Positions 44,574-53,855 of a stretch of 64,000 nt of DNA are shown here, in pieces (position 1 is the stretch's first letter; each line of letters begins with the position of its first letter). Made by a program: the position numbers and the translations under genes. Under the pieces are notes generated by a model, which was given only the letters and a program-made list of their open reading frames with translations, was not told the DNA's origin and made no database searches. This DNA comes from Paraburkholderia podalyriae (GTDB lineage: Bacteria; Pseudomonadota; Gammaproteobacteria; Burkholderiales; Burkholderiaceae): positions 1 through 64,000 of the forward strand of contig NZ_VZQQ01000022.1 in the NCBI RefSeq assembly GCF_014397785.1, read 5' to 3'.

Positions 44574-45341
44574 ATGCCGAAGAATCAGCCCCATCCGAAC
44601 GAACCGAAACGCCCGCAAGCCGCCGCGCGTTCCGCGCCCGCAGCGGCCGTGCCCGCCGTCGCGCCGAAGCTCGATCGCGCGTCGGGGCTCGCCGGACTTG
44701 GCGCGTTGCGCGAAGCGTTGAAGGGCGACGCCGAGCGGCGCGCGCGCAAACAGGCGGCGGCGCGAGCCGCGCAGCGCGAAGCGGCCGCCGATGCCGATCT
44801 GTTCCGTCGCGAGATCGGCGAAGTTGCGCCGCTCGCGATTCCGCCGCGCGCGACGCTCACGCGCAATCCCCCTCCGCCTCTGCCGGTGCAGACGCTGCTC
44901 GACGAGGAAGCGGTGCTTCACGAAGCGATCTCCGACGAGTTCGACCCCGAAGTGCTGCTCGAAACGGACGAAACGCTGTCGTATTGCCGCCCCGGCGTGA
45001 GCCGCGACGTCGTGCGCAAGCTGCGGCGCGGCGACTGGATCGTGCAGTCGCAGATCGACCTGCACGGCATGCGGCGCGAGGAAGCACGCGAGGCGCTCGC
45101 CGAATTCATCCGCGAATCGGTCAAGCGTGGCCTGCGCTGCCTGCGCGTGATTCACGGCAAGGGATTGGGGTCGATCGGCAAGGAGCCGGTGCTGAAGGGC
45201 AAGGTGCGCGCGTGGCTCGTGCAAAAATCCGAAGTTATCGCGTTCTGTCAGGCGCGTCCGCACGACGGCGGCGCCGGCGCGGTGGTCGTGCTGTTGCAGC
45301 CGGGGTCGTTGCCGCCGCATGGGGCGAACGTGAAGGTCTGA
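44574..45341 (+). CDS. Smr-domain protein (putative endonuclease SmrA/YdaL-like)
   Basis: The product is 255 residues. The N-terminal half is Ala/Pro/Arg-rich and probably flexible. The C-terminal ~90 residues are an Smr domain, with DLHGMRREEAREAL and HGKGLGS containing the conserved LDLHG- and HGxG-type motifs of the MutS2 C-terminal nuclease. Stand-alone Smr proteins cleave branched or ordinary DNA or RNA, or act in ribosome rescue. ATG 44574 is used. It is a single gene between trxB and the transferase. Confidence 0.85.
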   Translation: MPKNQPHPNEPKRPQAAARSAPAAAVPAVAPKLDRASGLAGLGALREALKGDAERRARKQAAARAAQREAAADADLFRREIGEVAPLAIPPRATLTRNPPPPLPVQTLLDEEAVLHEAISDEFDPEVLLETDETLSYCRPGVSRDVVRKLRRGDWIVQSQIDLHGMRREEAREALAEFIRESVKRGLRCLRVIHGKGLGSIGKEPVLKGKVRAWLVQKSEVIAFCQARPHDGGAGAVVVLLQPGSLPPHGANVKV

Positions 45342-45455
45342 GGTCGATTTTTTCGGCCGTCGTTCGTCGTGGGGTAAACGGCCAGCCTGGCCGTCGCGCG
45401 GTGACCATCGGCGTCGCCGTGCACTCGTGCTGCGCAACCGTCCAAGGTGATCGCG

Positions 45456-46115
45456 ATGCCCCTGCAACTTTATGCCCATCCGTTCTCGTCTTACTGCCAG
45501 AAGGCCCTGACCGCGCTGTACGAAAACGGCACGCCGTTCGAGATGCGCGTGCTCGCGCACGACGACCCGCTCGTCATGGCCGAATTCGCCGCGCTGTGGC
45601 CGATCAAGCGCTTCCCGGTGCTGGTCGACGGCGGGCGCACGGTGATGGAGGCGAGCATCATCATCGAATACCTGGGCCTGCATTATCCGGGGCCCGTCGC
45701 GCTGTTGCCGGCCGATCCGCGCGCCGCGCTCGACGTGCGCGCGATGGACCGCTTCTTCGACAACTACATATCGACGCCGCAGCAGAAGATCGTCTTCGAT
45801 AGTCTGCGCGCCGAGACCGAGCGCGACACGCGCGGCGTCGCCGATGCGCGCGCGCTGCTCGACACCGCGTACGCATGGCTCGACCGGCACATGGCCGAAC
45901 GCGAATGGGCCGCCGGCCACAGCTTCAGCCTCGCCGACTGCGGCGCCGCCCCGTCCCTCTTCTACGCCGACTGGACGCATCCGATCGACCCCGCGTTCGC
46001 GCACGTGCGCGCGTACCGGCAGCGGCTGCTCGCGCGGCCCTCGTTCGCACGCGCGGTCGACGAGGCGCGGCCGTATCGGCCGCTATTTCCACTGGGCGCG
46101 CCGGAGCGGGACTGA
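45456..46115 (+). CDS. Glutathione S-transferase family protein
   Basis: The product is 219 residues. The N-terminal thioredoxin-like domain (LQLYAHPFSSYCQKALTALYE, with the catalytic Ser/Tyr region, and 'FPVLVDGGRTVMEASIIIEYL', where ES/AS binds the glutathione glutamyl group) is followed by an all-helical domain (about 90-215). The specific substrate is unknown. ATG 45456 is used; GTG 45447, three codons upstream, is also possible. Confidence 0.9.
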   Translation: MPLQLYAHPFSSYCQKALTALYENGTPFEMRVLAHDDPLVMAEFAALWPIKRFPVLVDGGRTVMEASIIIEYLGLHYPGPVALLPADPRAALDVRAMDRFFDNYISTPQQKIVFDSLRAETERDTRGVADARALLDTAYAWLDRHMAEREWAAGHSFSLADCGAAPSLFYADWTHPIDPAFAHVRAYRQRLLARPSFARAVDEARPYRPLFPLGAPERD

Positions 46116-46248
46116 GCCGCGAGCGGCGGCGGCAGGTTCGCGCGAACGAGGCGCGCCGGCAGACAACCCGTTTAGCTGGCTGTAGACTTCCTGTCGTGTC
46201 GCAAGCCTGCCCCGCCCTTCTTTCGGCTCACCACTCACAAGGCACACC

Positions 46249-47169
46249 ATGGACCGCTTTGAAGCGATGGAGATCTTCACGCGCGTGGTCGAAGCGAACA
46301 GCTTCACCAAGGTTTCGGAATCGCTGGATCTGCCGCGCGCGAAGGTCAGCCGTACGATCCAGGCGCTCGAGGAACACGTCGGCGTGCGGCTCCTGAACCG
46401 CTCGACGCGCCAGGTCAGCGTGACCGAAGACGGCGCATCGTTCTACGAGCGCTGCGTGCGCATTCTCGCCGACGTCGCCGATGCCGAATCGTCGCTATCG
46501 AACAAGCGCGAGAATCCGGCCGGCACGATCCGCGTCGATACGTCCGGCACGCTCGCGCGCTCGCTGTTGCTGCCCGCGCTCGATAACTTCTACGAACAAT
46601 ACCCCGCGATCGACGTGCGCCTCGGTCTCGCGGATCGCAACATCGATCTGATCCAGGACGGTGTCGATTGCGTGATCCGCATGGGCACGCTCGAAGAATC
46701 GAGCCTCGTCGCAAAGCGCATCGGGCTTGCGCGCATCGTCACCTGCGCATCGCCCGCGTATCTGCGCAAGTTCGGCACGCCGACCACACTGGCGGAGCTG
46801 GGCGAGCATCGCGCCGTCAACTACGTGTCCGCGCGCAGCGGCAGGACCTTCCCGTTCGAATACGAAGTGGACGGCGAAATTCAGCGCGTCGCGATGCAAG
46901 GCACGCTCGCCGTGAACGACGGCTCCGTGTACATCACCGCGGGCGTGCTGGGCCACGGCATCATCCAGCCGTCGCGCTTCATGGTCGCCGAGCTGATCGA
47001 GCAAGGCGCGCTCACGGAAATTCTCGGCAACTACACGAGCCCCGGCACGCCGCTGTCGATTCTGTATGCGCATCGCCGCAATCTGAGTTCACGGTTGCGC
47101 GCGTTCATCGATTGGGTCGGCGAGCTTGCGCGCAGTCATCCGGATTTGCGCTTGCCCAAGGCAGCTTAG
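46249..47169 (+). CDS. LysR-family transcriptional regulator
   Basis: The product is 306 residues. An N-terminal winged helix-turn-helix (FTRVVEANSFTKVSESLDLP through RTIQALEEHVGVRLLNRSTR) is followed by an effector-binding domain of two lobes (about 92-300). It resembles the CrgA/AaeR branch found in many copies in Burkholderia. Regulators of this type usually control an adjacent divergent gene, but the upstream gene here reads the same way, so no target is suggested. Confidence 0.9.
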   Translation: MDRFEAMEIFTRVVEANSFTKVSESLDLPRAKVSRTIQALEEHVGVRLLNRSTRQVSVTEDGASFYERCVRILADVADAESSLSNKRENPAGTIRVDTSGTLARSLLLPALDNFYEQYPAIDVRLGLADRNIDLIQDGVDCVIRMGTLEESSLVAKRIGLARIVTCASPAYLRKFGTPTTLAELGEHRAVNYVSARSGRTFPFEYEVDGEIQRVAMQGTLAVNDGSVYITAGVLGHGIIQPSRFMVAELIEQGALTEILGNYTSPGTPLSILYAHRRNLSSRLRAFIDWVGELARSHPDLRLPKAA

Positions 47170-47182
47170 CGGCTGCGAAAAC

Positions 47183-47220
47183 AAAAGCCCCGTGCGCAAC
47201 TCAACGCATGGGGCTTTTCT
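47183..47220. terminator. Bidirectional terminator between LysR gene and gts operon
   Basis: AAAAGCCCCGTGCG (47183-47196) pairs with CGCATGGGGCTTTT (47205-47218), with one wobble. T runs exist on both strands. The LysR gene and the gtsD-like gene converge here. Confidence 0.85.
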
Positions 47221-47238
47221 GCGCGACGGATTCAGCGC

Positions 47239-48354
47239 TTATGCAATCCGCTCTTCATTCGCCGGATCGAACAGCACCGCCTTCGACGTATCGAACAACA
47301 GCGTCGCGTTCAACTCCGGTTGCGGGTTCGACGCCGGGTGTACGCGGCTCACGATGCGCTTGCCGTTGATCTGCGCGAACACCAGCGTGTCCGGACCCGT
47401 CGGCTCGATCACGTCGACCTTCACTTCGACCGGCTGCAGCTTCGAGTCGTCGCCATGCGCGCCGCGCGCGTCGGTGATGCGCTCCGGACGCAGGCCGAGG
47501 ATCACGTTGTTGCCGACGTGCGAGCGCACCTTCGCCGAATCGAACGGCAGCACCAGCACCTTGCGCGCGACGCCCGTATCGAGTTCGATGCCGACGCCCG
47601 AGCCCTGCTCGACCAGCTTGCCTTCGATGAAATTCATCGGCGGCGCGCCGATGAAGCCCGCCACGAACAGGTTCGACGGCGAGTCGTAGATTTCCTGCGG
47701 CGCGCCGAACTGCTGGACGATGCCGTCCTTCATCACCGCGATGCGGTCGCCGAGCGTCATCGCTTCGATCTGGTCGTGCGTGACGTAGACGATCGTCGTG
47801 CCGAGGCGCTGATGCAGCAGCTTGATTTCCGAACGCATCTCGATACGCAGCTTCGCGTCGAGGTTCGACAGCGGTTCGTCGAACAGGAACATCACCGGAT
47901 CGCGCGCGAGAGCGCGGCCCATCGCGACACGCTGACGCTGGCCGCCCGACAGCTGGCCCGGCTTGCGATCGAGCAGATGCTTGATCTGCAGCGTGTTCGA
48001 CACGCGCTCGACGATCTGCGTCTGCTCCGGTTTCGGCACCTTGCGGATGTTCAGGCCGAACGAGATGTTCTCGCGCACCGTCATCGACGGATAGAGCGCG
48101 TACGACTGGAACACCATCGCGATGTCGCGATCTTTCGGCGACAGGTTGTTGACGGTCTTGCCGTCGATCTGGATGTCGCCCTTGGTCACGGTTTCGAGAC
48201 CGGCAATCATATTGAGCAGCGTCGACTTACCGCAGCCCGAGCCGCCAACCAGAATCAGGAACTGGCCGTCTTCGATGTCGATGTTGACACCCTTCAGAAC
48301 CGGCACCCCGTTCGGGTAGGTCTTGTACACGTCACGGATGGAAAGGCTTGCCAT
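47239..48354 (-). CDS. gtsD: Sugar ABC transporter ATP-binding protein (GtsD/UgpC/MalK type)
   Basis: The ATPase that powers the importer, 371 residues. Walker A is GGSGCGKST, the signature is LSGGQRQRVAMGRALARDP, Walker B is VMFLFDEPLSNLD and the switch His is in VTHDQ. Residues ~240-371 form the MalK-type regulatory domain (ILGLRPERITD). Annotation tools often call this family UgpC. Here the neighbours (binding protein, two permeases, zwf-pgl-glk/hexR) point to glucose, hence the Gts name by analogy with Pseudomonas. It is the last gene of the operon. Confidence 0.88.
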   Translation of the reverse strand: MASLSIRDVYKTYPNGVPVLKGVNIDIEDGQFLILVGGSGCGKSTLLNMIAGLETVTKGDIQIDGKTVNNLSPKDRDIAMVFQSYALYPSMTVRENISFGLNIRKVPKPEQTQIVERVSNTLQIKHLLDRKPGQLSGGQRQRVAMGRALARDPVMFLFDEPLSNLDAKLRIEMRSEIKLLHQRLGTTIVYVTHDQIEAMTLGDRIAVMKDGIVQQFGAPQEIYDSPSNLFVAGFIGAPPMNFIEGKLVEQGSGVGIELDTGVARKVLVLPFDSAKVRSHVGNNVILGLRPERITDARGAHGDDSKLQPVEVKVDVIEPTGPDTLVFAQINGKRIVSRVHPASNPQPELNATLLFDTSKAVLFDPANEERIA

Positions 48355-48447
48355 GCTGTGAATCCTCTAGTCTCTGGTACTGCTTGAAAACGTCTTGTCA
48401 GGTGACGGCGGCACGCGTTCGGTGAAACGCCGTCGCTCTACGATGAT

Positions 48448-49305
48448 TTAGCCCTTCACCGCGCCCGCGGTCAGGCCGCGCACGAAGTAACGTCCGGCGA
48501 TGATGTAGACGAGCAGCGTCGGCAGCGCCGCGATGATCGCGCCGGCCATGTCCACGTTGTATTCCTTCACGCCGGTCGAGGTGTTCACGAGGTTATTCAG
48601 CGCGACGGTGATCGGCATCGAATCGACGCCGGAGAACACGATACCGAACAGGAAGTCGTTCCAGATCTGCGTGAATTGCCAGATCAGACACACCATGAAG
48701 ATCGGCAGCGACACCGGCAGCAGGATCTTCGTGAAGATCATGAAGAAACCCGCGCCGTCGATACGCGCGGCCTTCACGAGTTCAGCCGGCACGCTCACGT
48801 AGAAGTTGCGGAAGAACATCGTGGTGAACGCGATACCGTAGATCACGTGCACCAGCACCAGGCCGCTCACCGTGTTCGACAGGCCGATGGAGCCTTCGAA
48901 GCGCGCCATCGGCAGCAGGATCGCCTGGAACGGAATGAAACAGCCGACGAGCAGCATCGTGAAGATCGGATCGGCGCCACGGAAACGCCAGTGCGTGAGC
49001 ACATAACCGTTGAACGCGCCGATGATCGACGAGATCAGCACGGCGGGAATCACCATCCGCACCGAGTTCATGAAGAACGGCTGCATGCCGTCGCAGCGCA
49101 CGCCCGTGCAGGCGCCGCTCCATGCCTTGAGCCACGGAGCGACGGTCCAGCTGGTCGGCGGCGTCAGCAGGTTGCCGGTGCGCAGCTGGTCGATGTCCTT
49201 GAACGACGTCGACAGCATCACGTACAGCGGGAACAGGAAGTACAGGGCGAACAGGACCAGGGCCGCGTAAATGACGGCACGGCTAATCGTCATCTTAGGC
49301 TGCAT
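48448..49305 (-). CDS. gtsC: Sugar ABC transporter permease (GtsC type)
   Basis: The product is 285 residues with six membrane helices. It has the MalG-like N-terminus (YAALVLFALYFLFPLYVMLSTSFKD) and the EAA loop 'VSVPAELVKAARIDGAGFFMIFTKILLP', which docks on the ATPase. It overlaps gtsB by 11 bases, indicating coupled translation. It pairs with gtsB to form the channel of the glucose-type importer. Confidence 0.9.
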   Translation of the reverse strand: MQPKMTISRAVIYAALVLFALYFLFPLYVMLSTSFKDIDQLRTGNLLTPPTSWTVAPWLKAWSGACTGVRCDGMQPFFMNSVRMVIPAVLISSIIGAFNGYVLTHWRFRGADPIFTMLLVGCFIPFQAILLPMARFEGSIGLSNTVSGLVLVHVIYGIAFTTMFFRNFYVSVPAELVKAARIDGAGFFMIFTKILLPVSLPIFMVCLIWQFTQIWNDFLFGIVFSGVDSMPITVALNNLVNTSTGVKEYNVDMAGAIIAALPTLLVYIIAGRYFVRGLTAGAVKG

Positions 49306-50233
49306 TGCGGGTGCTCCTCGATTCCAGGTACATCAGCGGCACGAGCACGGCCACCACGGTGGCGAGCATCATGATCGACGATGCCGCGCCGACGCCGAGC
49401 TGCCCGCGATTGAACGAAAACGTGTACATGAAGATGGCCGGCAGCGACGACGACGTGCCCGGACCGCCGGCGGTCAGCGCGACGACCAGGTCGAACGTCT
49501 TGATGGTGATGTGGCAAAGAATCAGCAGCACGGAGAAGAACACCGGCCGCATGCTCGGAATCACGATCTTGCGGTAGATGGTCGGCAGGCTCGCGCCGTC
49601 CATCTGCGCGGCCTTGAAGATTTCGCTGTCGACGCCGCGCAAACCGGCGAGAAACAGCGCCATCACGAAGCCGGTGGACTGCCAGACCGCCGCGATCACG
49701 ATACAGAAGATCGCCTTGTCCGGATCGCCGAGCCAGTTGAACGAGAAGCTCGTCCAGCCCCAGTCGTGAAACACTTTCTCGATCCCGATGCTCGGCGTCA
49801 GAATCCATTGCCACGCGGTGCCGGTCACGATGAACGACAGCGCCATCGGATACAGGAACACGGCGCGCAGCGCGCCTTCGTTGCGGATCTGCTGATCGAG
49901 CAGGATCGCGAGCAACAGACCCAGAGCGATGCAGAAACCGATGAACGGGATGCCGAACCAGCCGAGGTTCGCGGCCGAGGTCCAGAACACGTCGTTCTGG
50001 AACAGCTCGCGATAGCGGTCGAGACCGGCGAACTCGAAACGAGGCATCAGCCGCGAAGTAGACAGCGACAGATAGCCGGTGATCGCGATAAAGCCATACA
50101 CGAAGATCAGGCTGATGACGACGCTGGGTGCGAGCACCAGCTTCGGAATCCAGCGATCGGCAAGGGCCGCCATGGGCGACGTGCGGCGGGTGGCGGTGGC
50201 CGTTTTCCCGTTCCCGCTGATGGAAGCAGTCAC
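49295..50233 (-). CDS. gtsB: Sugar ABC transporter permease (GtsB type)
   Basis: The product is 312 residues from GTG 50233, selected because AGGAG lies eight bases upstream. ATG 50173 (MAALADRW) is a possible shorter start, and the open frame continues to 50386. It has six membrane helices, a MalF-like architecture and the EAA loop 'VDSEIFKAAQMDGASLPTIYRKIVIP'. It is the second gene of gtsABCD, 217 bases after gtsA. Confidence 0.88.
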   Translation of the reverse strand: MTASISGNGKTATATRRTSPMAALADRWIPKLVLAPSVVISLIFVYGFIAITGYLSLSTSRLMPRFEFAGLDRYRELFQNDVFWTSAANLGWFGIPFIGFCIALGLLLAILLDQQIRNEGALRAVFLYPMALSFIVTGTAWQWILTPSIGIEKVFHDWGWTSFSFNWLGDPDKAIFCIVIAAVWQSTGFVMALFLAGLRGVDSEIFKAAQMDGASLPTIYRKIVIPSMRPVFFSVLLILCHITIKTFDLVVALTAGGPGTSSSLPAIFMYTFSFNRGQLGVGAASSIMMLATVVAVLVPLMYLESRSTRNAA

Positions 50234-50450
50234 TACTCGACTCCTGCTGAGACTGTACCGTCCGGCTTGCCGTGCGCGCATGGCGCGGGACCGCGACGGC
50301 CTGGGTGTGACTCCATGAAACCAGGGTGAGCCGCGTGACGCCGGACTGCGCTGCCAACGAGAGCAGCTCGAGGTCCGACCCGACACGGCCCGAAGGGTGC
50401 GCCCGGTGCTTCAGATGCAAGCCGCCGGGCGCAACGCCTCGTACTGACGC

Positions 50451-51698
50451 TTACTTGGTCTTCGCTGCCTTCGCGAGTGCCTGAACCGCGGTCTTCGAAT
50501 CTTGCTGCGAGTTCATGAACTTCGTGACGACGTCGGAGATTGCGCCTGCCGCGGCATCCGGCTGAGCCATGCCGTGAGCGAGCGACGGCACATAACCGCC
50601 GGCCTTGATCGCGGTCTGCTCATCCGCGTACGACTTCTTCGCGCAGTCGTCGAACTTGTCCATCGGCACGCCGAGACGCACCGGGATCGAGCCCTTGTAC
50701 AGGCTGAACTGCTCCTGGAACTCCGGCGACATGATCGTCTTCGCGAGCGCGAGCTGACCCGGCGTCGCGGCCTTCTGGCCCTTCTGCTGGAAGAACACGA
50801 ACGAGTCGACGTTGAACGTATAGGCCTTGTCCGTGTTCGGCACCACGGCGCAGATGTAGTCCGTGCCCGACTTCTTGCCGGCGTTGGTGAACTCGCCCTT
50901 CGCCCAGTCGCCCATGAACTGCATGCCGGCCTTGCCGTTGATGACCATGGCCGTTGCGAGGTTCCAGTCACGGCCCGTGCGGCCCGCGTCGAAGTAGCCC
51001 TGGATCTTGCGGACCGTGTCGAACACGCCAACCATCTTGTCCGAAGTCAGCGTCTTCTCGTCGAGGTCGACGAGCGCCTTCCTGTAGAAGTCCGCGCCCT
51101 GCGACAGCACGACGTCTTCCCACAGCGTCAGGTCTTGCCACGGCTGGCCGCCCATCGCGATCGGCTGAATGCCCGCGGCCTTCATCTTGTCGGCCACCGC
51201 GAAGAACTCAGGCCACGTGGCCGGCACTTTGCCGCCCGCCTTGTCCAGCGCTGCTTTGTTGATGTACAGCCAGTTCACGCGATGCACCGAGAACGGCGCG
51301 CCGACGTAGTGGCCGTCCGCTTGCATGATCTTGTCGATTTGCGGCGGCAGGTTCTTCTTCCAGTCGCCCGCGACCGAATCGATCGGCACCAGCACGCCCT
51401 GCGAAGCCCAGTCCTGGATCAGCGGACCCTTGATCTGCGCGGCGCTCGGCGCATTGCCCGAGATCACCTGCGTCTTCAGCGCCGTCATGGCAGCAGCACC
51501 AGCGCCGCCCGCGACCGCGAAGTCCTTCCACGTGTAACCCTGCTTCGTCATGTCGTCCTTGAGGACGCCGACGGCCTTGGATTCGCCGCCCGAAGTCCAC
51601 CAGTGCAGCACTTCGACCGACTCGGCCGCCTGCACGGCCGACACGCCAGACATCAGACCCGCAGCGCACAGAGCGCCCATGATCGCGCGAAATTTCAT
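50451..51698 (-). CDS. gtsA: Periplasmic sugar-binding protein (GtsA type)
   Basis: The product is 415 residues. A signal peptide (MKFRAIMGALCAAGLMSG, cleavage after VQA near residue 24) precedes a family 1 solute-binding protein. The start of the mature protein 'ESVEVLHWWTSGGESKAVGVLKDDM' and 'GDWAKGEFTNAGKK' are close to Pseudomonas and Burkholderia glucose/mannose-binding proteins. GGAGGAGA is positioned ideally before ATG 51698. It is the first gene of the importer operon, transcribed from the HexR-controlled promoter region after a long leader. Confidence 0.92.
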   Translation of the reverse strand: MKFRAIMGALCAAGLMSGVSAVQAAESVEVLHWWTSGGESKAVGVLKDDMTKQGYTWKDFAVAGGAGAAAMTALKTQVISGNAPSAAQIKGPLIQDWASQGVLVPIDSVAGDWKKNLPPQIDKIMQADGHYVGAPFSVHRVNWLYINKAALDKAGGKVPATWPEFFAVADKMKAAGIQPIAMGGQPWQDLTLWEDVVLSQGADFYRKALVDLDEKTLTSDKMVGVFDTVRKIQGYFDAGRTGRDWNLATAMVINGKAGMQFMGDWAKGEFTNAGKKSGTDYICAVVPNTDKAYTFNVDSFVFFQQKGQKAATPGQLALAKTIMSPEFQEQFSLYKGSIPVRLGVPMDKFDDCAKKSYADEQTAIKAGGYVPSLAHGMAQPDAAAGAISDVVTKFMNSQQDSKTAVQALAKAAKTK

Positions 51699-52066
51699 TG
51701 CTTATCTCCTCCAGACACCTGAACAAAAAAACGAATGGCCCCTGATGTCGCCAGGGTGCTGTGGTTGGTTCAAACAGGCAAAACACTGGGCGATCGAGCA
51801 CGGTCGGGCGCATGCGCGACGGCATGTGCCGGCGGACCGTTGTCCGGCCGCTGGACGCTCAAGAGGTGAGTGATTCGGGATGCAACTGACTGTCTCCTCT
51901 TTTGATTTTTGCCTGCCCGCATCGCGCTGCAGACTCGAGGTGCCTGATACGCACCGGAAGGCGTTGTCCCATTGTCCGTAGCTTGACCGGGGACGCCCGC
52001 CGATTCGCAAAAACGTGTATTCCGCCTCTACAGCGCACGCTTTTTTCATCGAATTAACGCTACCTC

Positions 52067-52094
52067 TTGATTTGGATTGTAGTTAAACTACAAT
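52067..52094 (+). promoter_or_regulatory. Promoter of zwf
   Basis: TTGATT (52067-52072), a 16-base spacer and TACAAT (52089-52094). It overlaps the gts promoter in opposite orientation. Confidence 0.7.
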
Positions 52095-52104
52095 TCAGTG
52101 TCAA
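52076..52104 (-). promoter_or_regulatory. Near-consensus promoter of gtsABCD
   Basis: On the minus strand there is a perfect TTGACA (plus 52099-52104), a 17-base spacer and TACAAT (plus 52076-52081). The HexR-type operator overlaps the -10 box and spacer. Confidence 0.8.
52077..52093. promoter_or_regulatory. HexR-type operator
   Basis: TTGTAGTTAAACTACAA is a palindrome with eight-base arms around one central base. It fits the TTGT-N-ACAA type site known for HexR and covers parts of both -10 boxes, so one bound HexR dimer could block both directions. The HexR domain is encoded 3 kb downstream in the zwf operon. Confidence 0.8.
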
Positions 52105-52197
52105 AAAATATTTTATCGGACTACGGTCGCTCTTCCGGGACGCTGCGTGTGCAGTGTCCATCAGCGCGGCGGCCCTTCAGGACATCGACGGAGACTC

Positions 52198-53661
52198 ATG
52201 CAAACCGACTCTAGCTTCACTTTCGTTCTCTTCGGCGGAACCGGCGATCTGTCGATGCGCAAGATCCTGCCCGCGCTGTTCGAGGCGCACCGCGCGGGCG
52301 GCATGCTCGCCGACAGCGGCAAGATCGTCGCGGTGGCGCGGCACGTGGCGGATCGCGGCGAGTACCTGCAGTGGGTCGACGCGCACGTCAAGCCGTATGT
52401 ATCGAAGAACGGCCTCGACGAAGTCGCGTGGACGAGTTTCCTCGCGCGCATCGAGTTCGTGAAAATCGATCTCGGCAACCCGGACGACTTCGCGCAACTG
52501 CGCGACGCGATTCAGGACCTGCCCGGCATCCGCGTGTTCTATCTGGCGACCGGTCCGTCGCTGTTCGTGCCGATCTGCCATGCGCTGGCCGCGGTGGGTC
52601 TGAACCACAACGCGCGCATCGTGCTCGAGAAGCCGCTCGGCTACGACCTGAAGTCGTCGAACGCAATTAATGATGCGGTCGGCGAAATCTTCGCGGAAGA
52701 ACAGATCTACCGGATCGACCATTACCTCGGCAAGGAGCCGGTGCAGAACCTGCTCGCGCTGCGCTTCGGCAATGCGCTGTTCGAGCCGCTGTGGCGCCGC
52801 GAGTGGGTCGAGAGCATCCAGATCACGATCGCAGAGGAACTCGGCGTCGAAGCGCGCGGCGACTTCTACGACAATACCGGCGCGCTGCGCGACATGGTGC
52901 AGAACCACCTGCTGCAGTTGCTGTCGATCGTCGCGATGGAGCCGCCCCACTCGATGGATTCCGACTCGGTGCGCGACGAAAAGCTGCGCGTGCTGCGCGC
53001 GCTCAAACCGATCGATCCACGCGAAATCGGCAAGGTCGCGGTGCGCGGCCAGTATCATTCTGGCGTGATCCGCGGCAACGCGGTGCCGGCCTACGCGACC
53101 GAGCACGGCGTGAAACCGGATAGCTCGACCGAAACCTTCGTCGCGCTGAAGGTCGAGATCGAGAACTGGCGCTGGGCCGGCGTGCCGTTTTTCCTGCGCA
53201 CGGGCAAGCGGCTCGCCGATCGCGTCGCCGAGATCGTCGTGAATTTCCGCCCGGTGCCCCATTCGGCGCTCGGCGCATCGGCGCTGCGCGCCGGTGCGAA
53301 CCGCCTCGTGCTGCGTCTGCAGCCGAACGAGACGATCCGTCTGTACTGTCTCGCGAAGCAGCCCGGCGAGGGCATGAACCTCGCGAGCGTGCACCTGAAT
53401 CTCGCGTTCGACCAGTTCTTCCGCGAAGCTCAGATGGAGGCGTATCAGCGCCTGCTGCTCGACGTGATCAACGGGCGCCTCGCGCTGTTCGTGCGGCGTG
53501 ACGAACAGGAAGCCGCGTGGCGCTGGGTCGAGCCGATCCTGAACGAATGGAAGGCCTCGACCAAGCCGCCCAAGCCGTACGCGGCGGGCACGTGGGGACC
53601 GGCCGCGGCGAGCGCGATGCTCGCCCAGCACGACACCTGCTGGCTCGAGGAAGAGAATTGA
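52198..53661 (+). CDS. zwf: Glucose-6-phosphate 1-dehydrogenase
   Basis: This enzyme oxidises glucose-6-phosphate to 6-phosphogluconolactone, feeding the Entner-Doudoroff and pentose phosphate routes. It is 487 residues, normal length. It has the nucleotide-binding VLFGGTGDLSMRKILPAL, the EKPLGYDL motif, the active-site RIDHYLGKEPVQN, and 'FFLRTGKRL' towards the C-terminus. GGAG lies six bases before ATG 52198. It is the first gene of zwf-pgl-glk/hexR, under the HexR-type operator. Confidence 0.95.
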   Translation: MQTDSSFTFVLFGGTGDLSMRKILPALFEAHRAGGMLADSGKIVAVARHVADRGEYLQWVDAHVKPYVSKNGLDEVAWTSFLARIEFVKIDLGNPDDFAQLRDAIQDLPGIRVFYLATGPSLFVPICHALAAVGLNHNARIVLEKPLGYDLKSSNAINDAVGEIFAEEQIYRIDHYLGKEPVQNLLALRFGNALFEPLWRREWVESIQITIAEELGVEARGDFYDNTGALRDMVQNHLLQLLSIVAMEPPHSMDSDSVRDEKLRVLRALKPIDPREIGKVAVRGQYHSGVIRGNAVPAYATEHGVKPDSSTETFVALKVEIENWRWAGVPFFLRTGKRLADRVAEIVVNFRPVPHSALGASALRAGANRLVLRLQPNETIRLYCLAKQPGEGMNLASVHLNLAFDQFFREAQMEAYQRLLLDVINGRLALFVRRDEQEAAWRWVEPILNEWKASTKPPKPYAAGTWGPAAASAMLAQHDTCWLEEEN

Positions 53662-53855
53662 GTTTGATGAATTGACGGACGGTGCCGCGCGCGATGAACA
53701 CCTGGGCGCGCGGCGCCGGCAACACCACCGACGAACTGAACGGAGTCGCGCCGGTATCGCGTCAGGCGTCTGCGGGCCACCCCGCCTTGCAGGCATCGCG
53801 CGAGAGCAGTCAGGCTGATTCCGCAGACCTAACAAGAATGCAGCACGGAGGAGAA

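Larger units (their letters stand above)
51699..52197. other. Divergent regulatory region between gtsA and zwf
   Basis: About 500 bases. The promoters and operator lie at 52067-52104. The 51699-52066 part would be a ~370-nt leader of gtsA. A reading frame of 115 codons crosses it on the minus strand (52049-51702) but looks non-coding. Confidence 0.6.

Noticed and set aside
51702..52049. Leader peptide-like frame (115 codons, starts MKKAC) between the gts promoter and gtsA
   Set aside because: No Shine-Dalgarno sequence, mixed Cys/Pro/Arg-rich composition, and it overlaps the gtsA ribosome binding site; probably chance.
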